Counted from the stretch's first letter, positions 15,626 to 23,808 are shown. The stretch: 29,810 bases of DNA from JBBRVP01 sp038246785 (GCA_038246785.1 JBBRVP010000044.1:1-29810), one strand, 5' to 3'. The notes: generated by a model from the sequence alone, not told the origin. Numbers and translations: made by a program.

Positions 15626-15631
15626 AACGTA
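15626..15631 (-). promoter_or_regulatory. Leaderless promoter -10 of ppx
   Basis: TACGTT on the minus strand, 6 nt before the ppx ATG. Only 24 bp separate it from the -10 of the divergent DUF3109 gene. Confidence 0.5.
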
Positions 15632-15655
15632 CCGTCCCTCGCGCAGCGTTGGGCC

Positions 15656-15661
15656 TAGGGT
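15656..15661 (+). promoter_or_regulatory. Leaderless promoter -10 of the DUF3109 gene
   Basis: TAGGGT lies 7 nt before the ATG at 15669. It faces away from the ppx promoter within the same 49-bp gap. Confidence 0.55.
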
Positions 15662-15668
15662 CGCCGGT

Positions 15669-16430
15669 ATGGCCGAGGTGCCCCTGGACTTCCCGCGGGC
15701 CTGGGTGGAGTTCGTCGACCCCGCCGACGAGGTGCAGGTCGTGCGCGCCGACCTCAGCTGGCTCACCTCGCGCTGGAGGTGCATCTTCGGAGTCGGTTGC
15801 CACGGGATCTACGCCGACCGCCCCGACGACGGCTGCTGCACGCTGGGGGCCCACTTCGCCGACAAGGCCGACGAGAAGCGAGTGCGCAAGCACGTCAAAC
15901 GGCTCGACGACCGGCTGTGGCAGCACCGCCGGGAGGGCCGTCGAGATGGTTGGACCGAGCGCGACGACGAAGGCGCGCTCAAGACCCGGGTCGTCGACGG
16001 CGCGTGCATCCTGCTCAACCGGCCCGGGTTCCCCGGCGGCAGCGGGTGCGCGCTGCACGCCCTGGCGCTGGCCGAGGGGGTCGAGCCGCTGCGCACCAAG
16101 CCGGACGTGTGCTGGCAGCTGCCGATCCGGCGTACCTACCGCACCGTGGAGCAGCCCGACGGCAGCAGCCGGCTCGAGATCAGCATCGGCGAGTACGACC
16201 GGCGCGGCTGGGGCCCGGGCGGTCATGACCTCGACTGGTACTGCAGCGGCAGCACCGAGGCGCACGTGGCCCGGGAGCCGGTGTTCGTGAGCTGCCGGGC
16301 GGAGCTGGTCGAGCTGATCGGGCCGCTCGCCTACGCCGAGCTCGCCCGGCTCTGCGAGCAGCACCTGGCCGCGAGGCGTCCGCTCGCCCCGCACCCGGCG
16401 TCGCGGCAGCGGCGGCAGCGGCGGGCGTGA
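15669..16430 (+). CDS. Cysteine-rich conserved protein (DUF3109-like)
   Basis: A 253-residue cytosolic protein with a conserved Cys pattern: WRCIFGVGCHGIYADRPDDG, then CCTLGAHF, later DGACILLN, GGSGCALHALAL, DVCWQLP and WYCSGS. Such spacing suggests binding of iron, zinc or an iron-sulfur cluster, as proposed for YkgJ-like proteins, but no activity is established to my knowledge. It is the neighbour of ppx in mycobacteria too (Rv0495c type), divergently arranged. A TAGGGT -10 lies 7 nt before the ATG. The methyltransferase GTG overlaps its stop (GTGA). The tail from about residue 240 is Arg/Gln-rich and probably disordered. Confidence 0.8.
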   Translation: MAEVPLDFPRAWVEFVDPADEVQVVRADLSWLTSRWRCIFGVGCHGIYADRPDDGCCTLGAHFADKADEKRVRKHVKRLDDRLWQHRREGRRDGWTERDDEGALKTRVVDGACILLNRPGFPGGSGCALHALALAEGVEPLRTKPDVCWQLPIRRTYRTVEQPDGSSRLEISIGEYDRRGWGPGGHDLDWYCSGSTEAHVAREPVFVSCRAELVELIGPLAYAELARLCEQHLAARRPLAPHPASRQRRQRRA

Positions 16431-17128
16431 GGATCCCGCCGGGGACGCTGCCCAGCCCCGGCGCCTGGCAGCACCCCGCGACCTACTCCGTGCTGGAGCA
16501 CGCCGCCGACCCCGACGGCCTCGTCGACGCAGCGCTGCGCCGGGTGGCGCCGTGGGCCGGCGGCACGGTCGTCGACGTCGGGTGCGGCACCGGTCCGCAC
16601 CTGCCGGCGTACGCCGCTGCGGCCGCCTCGGTCGTGGGCGTCGAGCCGCACCCGAGGCTCGCCGCCGCCGCCCGCCGTAGGGTCGCGGAGCTCCCCGGCG
16701 TACGAGTGGTCGAGGCGACGTCGCAGCGGCTGCCGCTGGCCGACCGCAGCGCCGACACCGTGCACGCGCGATGGGCGTACTTCTTCGGGCCGGGCTGCGA
16801 GCCGGGGCTGCGCGAGGCGTTCCGGGTGCTTCGTCGCGGCGGCACGCTCGCGGTGGTCGACGTCGACGCGACCGGGGACGGGTACGCCCGCTGGTTCCGC
16901 GAGTCCTGGCCACGGCGCGACCCGGCGGCGGCCGACGCCTTCTTCGCCCGGTTGGGCTTCGCGCGAGCGGCGCTGCCGGTGCGCTGGGTCTTCTCCGGAC
17001 GGGCCGACCTCGAGTCCGTGCTGCGAATCGAGTTCCCAAGCCCGGTGGCCGAGCGAGCGTCTCGACAGACGGCCGGGCTCGAGCTGTCCGTGCCGACGGT
17101 CCTGCGCTGGCGGCGCGCCGAGCTGTGA
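16427..17128 (+). CDS. SAM-dependent methyltransferase (class I)
   Basis: A 233-residue class I methyltransferase. Motif I is VVDVGCGTGPH (about residues 48-58), the acidic end of strand 2 is VGVEPHP, motif II/III lies around ADRSADTVHARWAYFF, and FRVLRRGGTLAVVDVD is the post-motif segment typical of the Methyltransf_11 group. The substrate is unknown. It starts with GTG overlapping the TGA of the DUF3109 gene, so translation is coupled. The second half, with many Arg and Phe residues, may bind substrate. No clear ribosome-binding site other than coupling. Confidence 0.88.
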   Translation: MRIPPGTLPSPGAWQHPATYSVLEHAADPDGLVDAALRRVAPWAGGTVVDVGCGTGPHLPAYAAAAASVVGVEPHPRLAAAARRRVAELPGVRVVEATSQRLPLADRSADTVHARWAYFFGPGCEPGLREAFRVLRRGGTLAVVDVDATGDGYARWFRESWPRRDPAAADAFFARLGFARAALPVRWVFSGRADLESVLRIEFPSPVAERASRQTAGLELSVPTVLRWRRAEL

Positions 17129-17163
17129 GGCTGCGGCTCACGGCTGCTGTCCGGCCCCTCCCG

Positions 17164-17169
17164 TACGGT
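17164..17169 (+). promoter_or_regulatory. Leaderless promoter -10 of radA
   Basis: TACGGT lies 7 nt before the ATG at 17177. This supports the ATG over the in-frame GTG at 17168, which falls inside the hexamer. Confidence 0.5.
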
Positions 17170-17176
17170 GCGACGC

Positions 17177-18568
17177 ATGGCCAAGGCAGCGATCCGCGAG
17201 CGTCCGGCGTTCCGCTGCGCCGAGTGCGGCTGGACGACCGGCAAGTGGGTGGGCCGCTGCGGGCAGTGCCAGGCCTGGGGCAGCGTCGAGGACGCCACCG
17301 CGCCGCGGGTGCGCACCACGACGGCGGGGGCGGTCTCCAGCCCGGCGCTGCCGATCGGGCACGTCGACGTCGCGACGGCGAGGGCGCGGCCGACCGGCGT
17401 CGGGGAGCTCGACCGGGTGCTCGGTGGCGGGCTCGTCGACGGGGCGGTGGCGCTGCTGGCCGGCGAGCCGGGAGTCGGCAAGTCGACGCTGCTCCTGGAG
17501 GTGGCCGCGCGCTGGGCCCGGTCCGGGGGGCCGGTGCTCTACGTCTCCGGCGAGGAGTCGGCTGCCCAGGTGCGGCTGCGCGCGGAGCGGGTGGGCGCGC
17601 TCGACGAGCGGCTCCTGCTCGCGTCCGAGACCGACCTCGGCGCGGTCCTCGCCCACCTGGACGCGGTCCGGCCCTCGCTGGTCGTGCTCGACTCCGTGCA
17701 GACCGTCGCGTCGGCGGAGGTCGATGGGGCGGCCGGCGGCGTGACCCAGGTGCGCGAGGTGGCGGCCTCGCTGATCCGCGTCGCCAAGGACCGCGGCACG
17801 GCCGTCGTGCTGGTCGGCCACGTCACCAAGGACGGCTCCATCGCCGGGCCCCGCGTGCTCGAGCACCTCGTCGACGTGGTCCTGCACTTCGAGGGCGACC
17901 GGCACTCGCGGCTGCGCCTGGTGCGGGCGGTGAAGAACCGCTACGGCCCGGCCGACGAGGTCGGCTGCTTCGACCTGTCCGAGCGTGGCATCGAGGAGCT
18001 GCCCGACCCGTCCGGGCTGTTCCTGTCCCGCCACGCCGAGCCGGTGCCGGGCACCTGCGTCACGGTGACCGTCGAGGGCCGTCGCTCGTTGCTGGCCGAG
18101 GTCCAGGCACTGGTCGCCGGATCTCCGCTGGCATCGCCCCGCCGGGCCACCAGCGGGCTGGACTCCAGCCGGGTCGCCATGGTGCTCGCGGTCCTCGAGC
18201 GCCGGGGCGGACTTCAGCTGGCCCAGCGCGACGTCTACGCCGCCACCGTCGGCGGGGTGCGGCTGGCCGAGCCAGCCTCCGACCTGGCCGTCGCCCTCGC
18301 GGTCGCCAGCGCCGGGCGCGACCTCGCGCTGCCTCCTGCCCTCGTCGCGATCGGTGAGGTTGGGCTGGCCGGGGAGGTGCGGCCCGTCAGCGGCGTACGC
18401 CGGCGGCTGGCGGAAGCGGTCCGGCTGGGTTTCACCACAGCCCTGGTGCCGCTGGACAGCGGTCCGGCGCCCGAGGGGATGCGGGCCGTCGAGGTCGCGC
18501 ACGTCGGCGACGCATTGCGGCGACTGCTGACCGTCGTGCCGCGGGCTGCACCGGGAGGCGATGCCTAG
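17177..18568 (+). CDS. radA: DNA repair protein RadA (Sms)
   Basis: A 463-residue RecA-related helicase-like ATPase that promotes branch migration in recombination. The N-terminal zinc finger is Cys14-x2-Cys17...Cys28-x2-Cys31. Walker A is GEPGVGKST (residues 96-104), Walker B LVVLDSVQT, and the RadA-specific KNRYG motif is at 253-257. The C-terminal third is the Lon-protease-like domain, with the segment LAGEVRPVSGVRRRLAEA. Length is normal. The start is the ATG 7 nt after TACGGT. The stop TAG at 18566-18568 forms the first bases of a likely disA promoter. The radA-disA order is standard in actinobacteria and also common in firmicutes. Confidence 0.96.
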   Translation: MAKAAIRERPAFRCAECGWTTGKWVGRCGQCQAWGSVEDATAPRVRTTTAGAVSSPALPIGHVDVATARARPTGVGELDRVLGGGLVDGAVALLAGEPGVGKSTLLLEVAARWARSGGPVLYVSGEESAAQVRLRAERVGALDERLLLASETDLGAVLAHLDAVRPSLVVLDSVQTVASAEVDGAAGGVTQVREVAASLIRVAKDRGTAVVLVGHVTKDGSIAGPRVLEHLVDVVLHFEGDRHSRLRLVRAVKNRYGPADEVGCFDLSERGIEELPDPSGLFLSRHAEPVPGTCVTVTVEGRRSLLAEVQALVAGSPLASPRRATSGLDSSRVAMVLAVLERRGGLQLAQRDVYAATVGGVRLAEPASDLAVALAVASAGRDLALPPALVAIGEVGLAGEVRPVSGVRRRLAEAVRLGFTTALVPLDSGPAPEGMRAVEVAHVGDALRRLLTVVPRAAPGGDA

Positions 18569-18571
18569 ACT
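18566..18571 (+). promoter_or_regulatory. Possible -10 of disA overlapping the radA stop
   Basis: TAGACT includes the radA stop codon TAG. Transcription would begin near 18578, giving a leader of about 29 nt before the disA GTG that contains a GGGGG stretch as ribosome-binding site. Confidence 0.35.
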
Positions 18572-18606
18572 GCAGCCAGGAGTTCCGCGCATCCCACGGG
18601 GGCCAC

Positions 18607-19719
18607 GTGCCAGATCGAGACCGCGCCAGGTTCGAGGCGCGGCTACGGCAGACCCTCGCCGCCGTCGCCCCGGGCACCCCGCTCCGCGAGGCGCTGGAGC
18701 GCATCCTGCGCGGGCGCACCGGCGCGCTGATCGTCCTGGGGCACGACAAGTCCGTCGAGGCGTTGTGCAGCGGTGGCTTCAGCCTCGACGTCGAGTTCAC
18801 TGCCACGGGCCTGCGCGAGCTGGCCAAGATGGACGGCGCGATCGTCGTCGACCGCGACTGCACGCGGATCCTGCGCGCTGCCACTCAGCTCGTCCCCGAC
18901 CCGTCGATCTCGACCACCGAGTCCGGCACCCGCCACCGCACGGCCGAGCGAGTCGCCAAGCAGACCGGCCTGCCGATCATCTCGGTGAGCCAGTCGATGC
19001 GCATCGTCGCGATCTACGTCGGGTACCTGCGCTACGTCCTGGAGGACTCCAGCGCAATCCTCGCCCGGGCCAACCAGGCGCTGGCCACACTCGAGCGATA
19101 CAAGCTGCGCCTCGACGAGGTCGCCGGCACCTTGTCGGCCCTCGAGATCGAGGACCTCGTCACCGTGCGCGACGTGGCGGCGGTCGCCCAGCGGCTGGAG
19201 ATGGTTCGCCGGATCGCCGGTGAGATCGAGGACTACGTCGTCGAGCTCGGCTCCGACGGTCGCCTGCTCGGGCTCCAGCTCGACGAGCTCGTGTCCGGGG
19301 TCGAGACCGACCGTGAGCTGGTGGCCCGCGACTACCTCCCTTCGGGGCGCAGGTCGCGCAGCGCCGCCGACGTCCTCGCCGACCTGGACACCCTCTCTGC
19401 CGCGGAGCTGCTCGACCTGCCCACGGTCGCCCGAGCGTTCGGCTACGGCAGCGCCGTCGGCACCGCAGCGGTCACCGGCACCGAGGCGGTCGACGGCGCG
19501 GTGAGCCCGCGCGGCTACCGTTTGCTTGCCCGCGTACCGCGGCTTCCCGGTGCGGTCGTCGAGCGGCTCGTCGACCACTTCGGCAGCCTGCAGAAGCTGC
19601 TCGCGGCCACCGTCGACGACCTGCAGACCGTCGAGGGCGTCGGCGAGACGCGGGCCCGCACCGTGCGGGAGGGGCTGTCCCGGCTCGCCGAGTCGAGCAT
19701 CCTCGAGCGTTACGTCTGA
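18607..19719 (+). CDS. disA: DNA integrity scanning diadenylate cyclase DisA
   Basis: A 370-residue protein that makes cyclic di-AMP from two ATP and scans DNA for branched structures. The DAC domain fills the first ~140 residues, with the DGA motif at about 76-78 (MDGAIVVD) and the RHR motif in GTRHRTAE at about 107-113. A helical linker follows. The C-terminal helix-hairpin-helix DNA-binding region contains LQKLLAATVDDLQTVEGVGE. Length and domain order match the octameric DisA family. It starts with GTG 38 nt after the radA stop. mutY begins 10 nt downstream. c-di-AMP controls potassium transport in many Gram-positive bacteria, which makes the potassium system in this window a possible target. 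Confidence 0.96.
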   Translation: MPDRDRARFEARLRQTLAAVAPGTPLREALERILRGRTGALIVLGHDKSVEALCSGGFSLDVEFTATGLRELAKMDGAIVVDRDCTRILRAATQLVPDPSISTTESGTRHRTAERVAKQTGLPIISVSQSMRIVAIYVGYLRYVLEDSSAILARANQALATLERYKLRLDEVAGTLSALEIEDLVTVRDVAAVAQRLEMVRRIAGEIEDYVVELGSDGRLLGLQLDELVSGVETDRELVARDYLPSGRRSRSAADVLADLDTLSAAELLDLPTVARAFGYGSAVGTAAVTGTEAVDGAVSPRGYRLLARVPRLPGAVVERLVDHFGSLQKLLAATVDDLQTVEGVGETRARTVREGLSRLAESSILERYV

Positions 19720-19729
19720 GCGGGCGCCC

Positions 19730-20677
19730 GTGCCGTCCTCGCCGCTGCACGGGCCAGTGCTCGACTGGTACGCCACACACGCGCGGCCGCTGCCGTGGCG
19801 GCGCCCAGGCACGACACCGTGGGGCGTGCTCGTCAGCGAGGTGATGCTGCAGCAGACGCCTGTCTCGCGCGTGGAACCGGTCTGGCAGTCATGGCTGACG
19901 CGCTGGCCCGCTCCGGCCGAGCTGGCCGCCGCTTCACCGGGGGAGGCGGTGCGCGCGTGGGGCCGGCTGGGCTATCCGCGCCGGGCCTTGCGCCTGCACG
20001 CGGCGGCTGCCGCGATCCGCGACGAGCACGACGGGCGGGTGCCGGCGACGTACGAAGCACTGCTGGCGCTGCCCGGGGTGGGCCGCTACACGGCCGCTGC
20101 CGTCGCCAGCTTCGCGTTCGGGGGACGGCACGCCGTGCTCGACACCAACGTCCGCCGCGTCCACGTCCGCGCGCTCGGGGGCCGCGAACACCCCGCACCG
20201 GCGCTGGGCGCCGAGGAGCAGCGGCTGGCAACGGAGCTGCTGCCCGACGAGCCGGGTGTGGCGGCGCGGTGGGCGGCGGCCGTCATGGAGCTCGGTGCCC
20301 TCGTGTGCACCGCCCGCTCGCCGCGCTGCGCGGACTGCCCGCTCGCCCGGCGCTGCGCGTGGCGGGCCGCCGGCCGGCCGCCCCACGACGGGCCGCCGCG
20401 GCGCACGCAGGCCTGGGCCGGCACCGATCGGATGGTGCGTGGACGGCTGCTGTCGGTGCTGCGCGACGCCACCGGACCGGTGCCGGCAGCGGCGCTGGGG
20501 GCGGCGTGGCCCGACGACCCCGTGCAGCGCGCCCGATGCCTCGACGGTCTGGTCGCCGACGGCCTCGTCGAGCCGCTCGCGGACCTGCGCTACGCGCTGC
20601 CGGACGTGGCCGGGCCCTGCCCCGGCGGCACGCGGAATCGCCGGCCGGTCACCGACGACGGCAGCACGCGCACGTAG
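19730..20677 (+). CDS. mutY: A/G-specific adenine glycosylase MutY (short actinobacterial form)
   Basis: A 315-residue base-excision repair glycosylase that removes adenine mispaired with 8-oxoguanine. Motifs in order: EVMLQQTPVSRV (catalytic Glu region), helix-hairpin-helix LPGVGRYTAAAVASFAFG, LDTNVRRVHVR (catalytic Asp), and the 4Fe-4S loop Cys-x6-Cys-x2-Cys-x5-Cys in VCTARSPRCADCPLARRCAW. After the cluster there is only a short domain (GTDRMVRGRLLSVLRD onwards to RYALP) instead of the NUDIX-like 8-oxoG recognition domain of E. coli MutY, as in other actinobacterial MutY proteins as I recall. GTG start 10 nt after disA. The last 88 bp overlap an opposite-strand gene. Confidence 0.93.
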   Translation: MPSSPLHGPVLDWYATHARPLPWRRPGTTPWGVLVSEVMLQQTPVSRVEPVWQSWLTRWPAPAELAAASPGEAVRAWGRLGYPRRALRLHAAAAAIRDEHDGRVPATYEALLALPGVGRYTAAAVASFAFGGRHAVLDTNVRRVHVRALGGREHPAPALGAEEQRLATELLPDEPGVAARWAAAVMELGALVCTARSPRCADCPLARRCAWRAAGRPPHDGPPRRTQAWAGTDRMVRGRLLSVLRDATGPVPAAALGAAWPDDPVQRARCLDGLVADGLVEPLADLRYALPDVAGPCPGGTRNRRPVTDDGSTRT

Positions 20678-21030
20678 TCGTCCTTGGGCCCGGCGCTCCA
20701 CGGCTGCACCGGCAGCCGCTGTGCGGCGTAGATGTCGGTGAAGTGCTTGAGGATCTCGGCGGAGCCCTTGGCCACGACGCTCCAGGCCCTGCGTGTCTGC
20801 TCGTCGTACCCATCGGCCTCGACCGCGACGCGGTGGGCGACTGCGACGGCGGCGAGCTTCGTGCCCGGCGCCGTGCGGAACACGATCGACTCGCCGTCCA
20901 CGACGGCGTTGACGGGGAAGATCTCCACTTGGTCACCCACGGCGACCGCCACCCGCATGAGGTCGGCGGTGCCGAGCAGCCGCCAGCACTCCGTGTCGTC
21001 CAGGCGCTCGAACGGGTCCTCGTCGGCCAT
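20590..21030 (-). CDS. Pyridoxamine 5'-phosphate oxidase family protein
   Basis: A 146-residue protein of the split-barrel flavin-binding fold. DDTECWRLLGTADLMRVAVA opens the domain, VEIFPVNAVVDGESIVFRT is the flavin-phosphate binding strand pair, and GTKLAAVA followed by VAVEADGYD completes the barrel. The pattern WSVVAKGSAEIL is common in actinobacterial flavin/F420-type members. The cofactor and substrate are not known. It starts at ATG 21028-21030. Its last 88 bp overlap the mutY 3' end on the other strand. YihY is divergent, 142 bp away. Confidence 0.85.
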   Translation of the reverse strand: MADEDPFERLDDTECWRLLGTADLMRVAVAVGDQVEIFPVNAVVDGESIVFRTAPGTKLAAVAVAHRVAVEADGYDEQTRRAWSVVAKGSAEILKHFTDIYAAQRLPVQPWSAGPKDDYVRVLPSSVTGRRFRVPPGQGPATSGSA

Positions 21031-21172
21031 GCTCGCACCGTGTCGCAGGCCCCCCCGGCAGTCCACGGTACAAGGTCCTGAGCTCCGCCGGTGCCCGCGA
21101 GCAGCCGCCCGGTGCGGCCCCGTTCCGGCCAACCACGTTTGCCCCTGCCCGACAATACGCAGACTGTCCCTT

Positions 21173-22162
21173 ATGGCCTCCGGATCGAGCACGCCGACCG
21201 CCGGCCAGGGCGTTGTCGGGGTGCCCGGGGGCGCAGCCGACAAGCCGAGCGAGATCCCCCGGCGCGGCTGGTGGCAGATCGTGCGCCGGGCCTGGAAGGA
21301 GACCAAGGACGACCAGGTGCCGCTGCTGTCGGCCGGCGTCGCGTTCTACGCCTTTTTGGCGATCTTCCCGGCGCTCATCGCCGCAGTCATGATCTACGGT
21401 CTGTTCGCCGACCCGACCGATGTCACCCGGCAGATCAAGTCGCTGAGCAGCGGCCTACCGAAGGGCGCGGACCAGCTCATCGGCGACCAGCTGACCAACA
21501 TCGCGTCGACGTCGAACCGGGCGCTGGGCGTCGGGCTGGTCATCTCCGTGGCGCTGGCGCTGTTTAGTGCCTCCGGCGGCGTCGGCAACCTCATGACCGC
21601 GATCAACACCTGCTACGACGAGGAGGAGACCCGCGGCTTCGCCAAGCGCAAGGGCCTCTCGCTGCTGCTGACCCTCGGCGCCATCCTCTTCATGGTGGTG
21701 GCGGTCTTCGCCATCGCCGTGGTGCCCGTGATCCTCAACGCCGTCGGGCTGGGCTCGTTAGGCCGGGTGCTCGTCGAGGTGGTGCGCTGGGGCGGACTGG
21801 TCGTCGCGGTCATCGTGGGCCTGGGCGTGCTCTACCGCGTGGCCGCCGACCGCAACTCCCCCAAGTTTCGCTGGGCCTCGATCGGCGCTGTGGTGGGCAC
21901 CGCCATCTGGGTGCTCGCCTCGGTCGGCTTCTCGCTGTACGTCTCCAACTTCGGCTCCTACGGCAAGACCTACGGCAGCCTCGCCGGCGTCGTGGTCCTG
22001 CTCCTGTGGCTGTGGATCAGCGCGCTCGCCGTGCTGTTCGGCGCCGAGGTCAATGCCGTGGCCGAGCAGCAGACCATCAAGGACACCACGCGCGGCGACC
22101 CGAAGCCGCTGGGTCAGCGCGGCGCCGTCGCCGCGGACAGCACACCGGGCTCGACCGCCTGA
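21173..22162 (+). CDS. YihY/virulence factor BrkB family membrane protein
   Basis: A 329-residue inner-membrane protein with about six transmembrane segments. The family opening is clear: WWQIVRRAWKETKDDQVPLL followed by SAGVAFYAFLAIFPALIA, and later GNLMTAINTCYDEEETRGF and SYGKTYGSLAGVVVLLLWLW and ISALAVLFGAEVNA. The function of this family is not settled; it was once called ribonuclease BN in error. The start is ATG 21173. The N-terminal 30 residues and the C-terminal 25 are polar and probably disordered in the cytosol. Confidence 0.9.
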   Translation: MASGSSTPTAGQGVVGVPGGAADKPSEIPRRGWWQIVRRAWKETKDDQVPLLSAGVAFYAFLAIFPALIAAVMIYGLFADPTDVTRQIKSLSSGLPKGADQLIGDQLTNIASTSNRALGVGLVISVALALFSASGGVGNLMTAINTCYDEEETRGFAKRKGLSLLLTLGAILFMVVAVFAIAVVPVILNAVGLGSLGRVLVEVVRWGGLVVAVIVGLGVLYRVAADRNSPKFRWASIGAVVGTAIWVLASVGFSLYVSNFGSYGKTYGSLAGVVVLLLWLWISALAVLFGAEVNAVAEQQTIKDTTRGDPKPLGQRGAVAADSTPGSTA

Positions 22163-22211
22163 ACCGGTGGAGCAGCCGCTCGGCGAGGGAGTCGACCGGA
22201 CGGGCTCGGAG

Positions 22212-22217
22212 TAGGGT
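22212..22217 (+). promoter_or_regulatory. Promoter -10 of the ABC exporter operon
   Basis: TAGGGT lies 9 nt before the GTG at 22227. A weak TCGACC element about 16 bp upstream could be the -35. Confidence 0.5.
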
Positions 22218-22226
22218 CCTGCGCTC

Positions 22227-23019
22227 GTGCGTGCGCTGCTCGCCTGCTTCCGCGGCGGCTTCCGGCGCTGGTCGGCCTACCGGACCGCCGCGGCCGCCGG
22301 GGCGTTCACCAACACCGTCTTCGGGCTGGTCAAGGCGAGCATCTCGGTGGCCGCGGTCGCGTCCGCGGGAGGGACCCTCGCCGGCTACGACGCCGGGTCG
22401 GTCGCGACGTACGCCTGGCTCACCCAGGCGCTGATTGGACCGGTGCACGTCTTCGGCTGGAGCGAGCTGGCCGAGCGGGTGCGCACCGGAGACGTGGTCG
22501 TCGACCTGGGCCGCCCCGTCGACCTGCAGCTGTCGTGGCTGGCTGCCGACCTGGGCCGCGCGGCGTTCGTGCTCGTGCCCCGCGGCTTGCCGCCGCTGCT
22601 CGTCGGCGCCGTCACCTTCGGCCTGGTGCTCCCCGCGGCCGGCTGGCCGTACGCCCTCGGCGCCGTCAGTGTCGTGCTCGCCGTCGCCATCTCCTTCGCC
22701 TGCCGCTTCGCGGTCAACCTCAGCGCGTTCTGGCTGCTCGACGTGCGCGGCGCCGTGACGCTCTACGTCGTCGCGTCCAACGTGCTGTCCGGGCTCGTCG
22801 TGCCTGTCCACTGGTTCCCGCCCTGGATGGGGGCCCTGGCGGCGGCGACGCCCTTTCCGTCGATGCTGCAGTCGCCGGTCGACGTCATCACCGCCCGGGT
22901 CAGCGGTGCCGCCGCGCTCGGCGTGCTCGCTACCCAGGCCGCGTGGCTGGCCGCAACGCTGCTGACCGGCCGGCTGCTCATGGCCCGGGCCACGCACGCT
23001 GGTGGTGCAGGGTGGCTAG
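22227..23019 (+). CDS. ABC-2 type transporter permease, frameshifted near its C-terminus
   Basis: The first of two related permeases (ABC-2 family 6/DUF990 type), with about six transmembrane segments; opening MRALLACFRGGFRRWSAYRT. As sequenced the frame runs on to 23141, ending in a Cys/Ser/Ala-rich tail unlike a permease. In the +1 frame the bases just before give TLVVQGG and a TAG at 23017-23019, the expected family ending, and that TAG overlaps the GTG of the next gene exactly as a coupled stop-start would. So a one-base gain or two-base loss near 22989-22996 is likely. The coordinates given are those of the presumed original gene (about 264 residues); the intact frame covers residues up to ~256. 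Confidence 0.7.
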
Positions 23020-23806
23020 CGCCTACGCGGTCCTGCTGCGTTCGCGCGTGCGCGCGCAAGTGTCCTACCGCGCCAGCTTCTCCCTCGACGTGGTGCGCAA
23101 CGTCGGCATCGGCGTCCTCGACTTCAGCGAGCTGTACGTGATCTTCCACAACGTCGACGTCCTGGGTGGACTCGACGTCGCCGGGGCGCTGCTGGTGTTC
23201 GCGCTCGCCAACCTGGCGTTCTCGCTCGCCGACATGGCCGTGGGCCACCTCGACACGCTGCCGGCCTACGTGCGGGCCGGCACGCTCGACGCCTTCCTGC
23301 TGCGCCCGCTGCCCGTCCTGAGCCAGCTCGCCACCAGCGACGTGTCGCTGCGGCGGCTCGGTCGCTCCGCCGTCGCCCTCGCACTCCTGGTCGTGGCGGC
23401 ACCGCTGGCCGTCGAGGACTGGACGGCGCCCAAGCTCGGGCTACTGCTGCTCACCCCCGTGGCCGGCTGCGCGGTATTCGCGGCGCTGTTCGTCGCCGCC
23501 GCCGCTGTGCAGTTCTGGCTCGTCGAGGGCGGTGAGTTTGCCAACGCCTTCACCTACGGCGGGTCCTACACCGCGGCGTACCCGGCCAGCGTCCTGCACA
23601 TCGCCCTGCGCACGTTCTTCGCCTTCGTCGTGCCGGCCGCGTTCACCGCCTACCTGCCGGCGCTGGTGCTGCTCGGCCTGCCCGGGCCGCCCGGACTGCC
23701 GTCGTGGCTGGGCTGGGCGACGCCGGTGATGGCCGCTGTCGCCTGGGCCTGGGCGCTGCTGCTGTGGCGGGCCGGGCTGCGGCACTACACCGGCGCCGGG
23801 GGCTGA
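23012..23806 (+). CDS. ABC-2 type transporter permease (second subunit)
   Basis: A 264-residue permease of the same family as its neighbour, opening VASAYAVLLRSRVRAQVSYR. Typical segments are RNVGIGVLDFSELYVIF, TLDAFLLRPLPVLSQL (the conserved elbow region with RPLP) and GGEFANAFTYGGSYTAAYP. About six transmembrane segments; intact to a family-like end (HYTGAGG). The GTG start overlaps the presumed TAG stop of the first permease. The ATPase gene begins 2 nt downstream. The pair would form the membrane channel of an exporter of unknown substrate. Confidence 0.85.
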   Translation: MASAYAVLLRSRVRAQVSYRASFSLDVVRNVGIGVLDFSELYVIFHNVDVLGGLDVAGALLVFALANLAFSLADMAVGHLDTLPAYVRAGTLDAFLLRPLPVLSQLATSDVSLRRLGRSAVALALLVVAAPLAVEDWTAPKLGLLLLTPVAGCAVFAALFVAAAAVQFWLVEGGEFANAFTYGGSYTAAYPASVLHIALRTFFAFVVPAAFTAYLPALVLLGLPGPPGLPSWLGWATPVMAAVAWAWALLLWRAGLRHYTGAGG

Positions 23807-23808
23807 GC

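Noticed and set aside
15354..17141. A 595-codon open frame on the minus strand opposite the DUF3109 and methyltransferase genes
   Set aside because: It is an Arg/Pro/Ala-rich shadow of genuine plus-strand genes with clear motifs and good starts.
14690..20677. A possible defence island suggested by the toxin-antitoxin remains next to RadA and DisA
   Set aside because: The toxin and antitoxin are broken and the neighbouring genes are conserved housekeeping genes in normal order.
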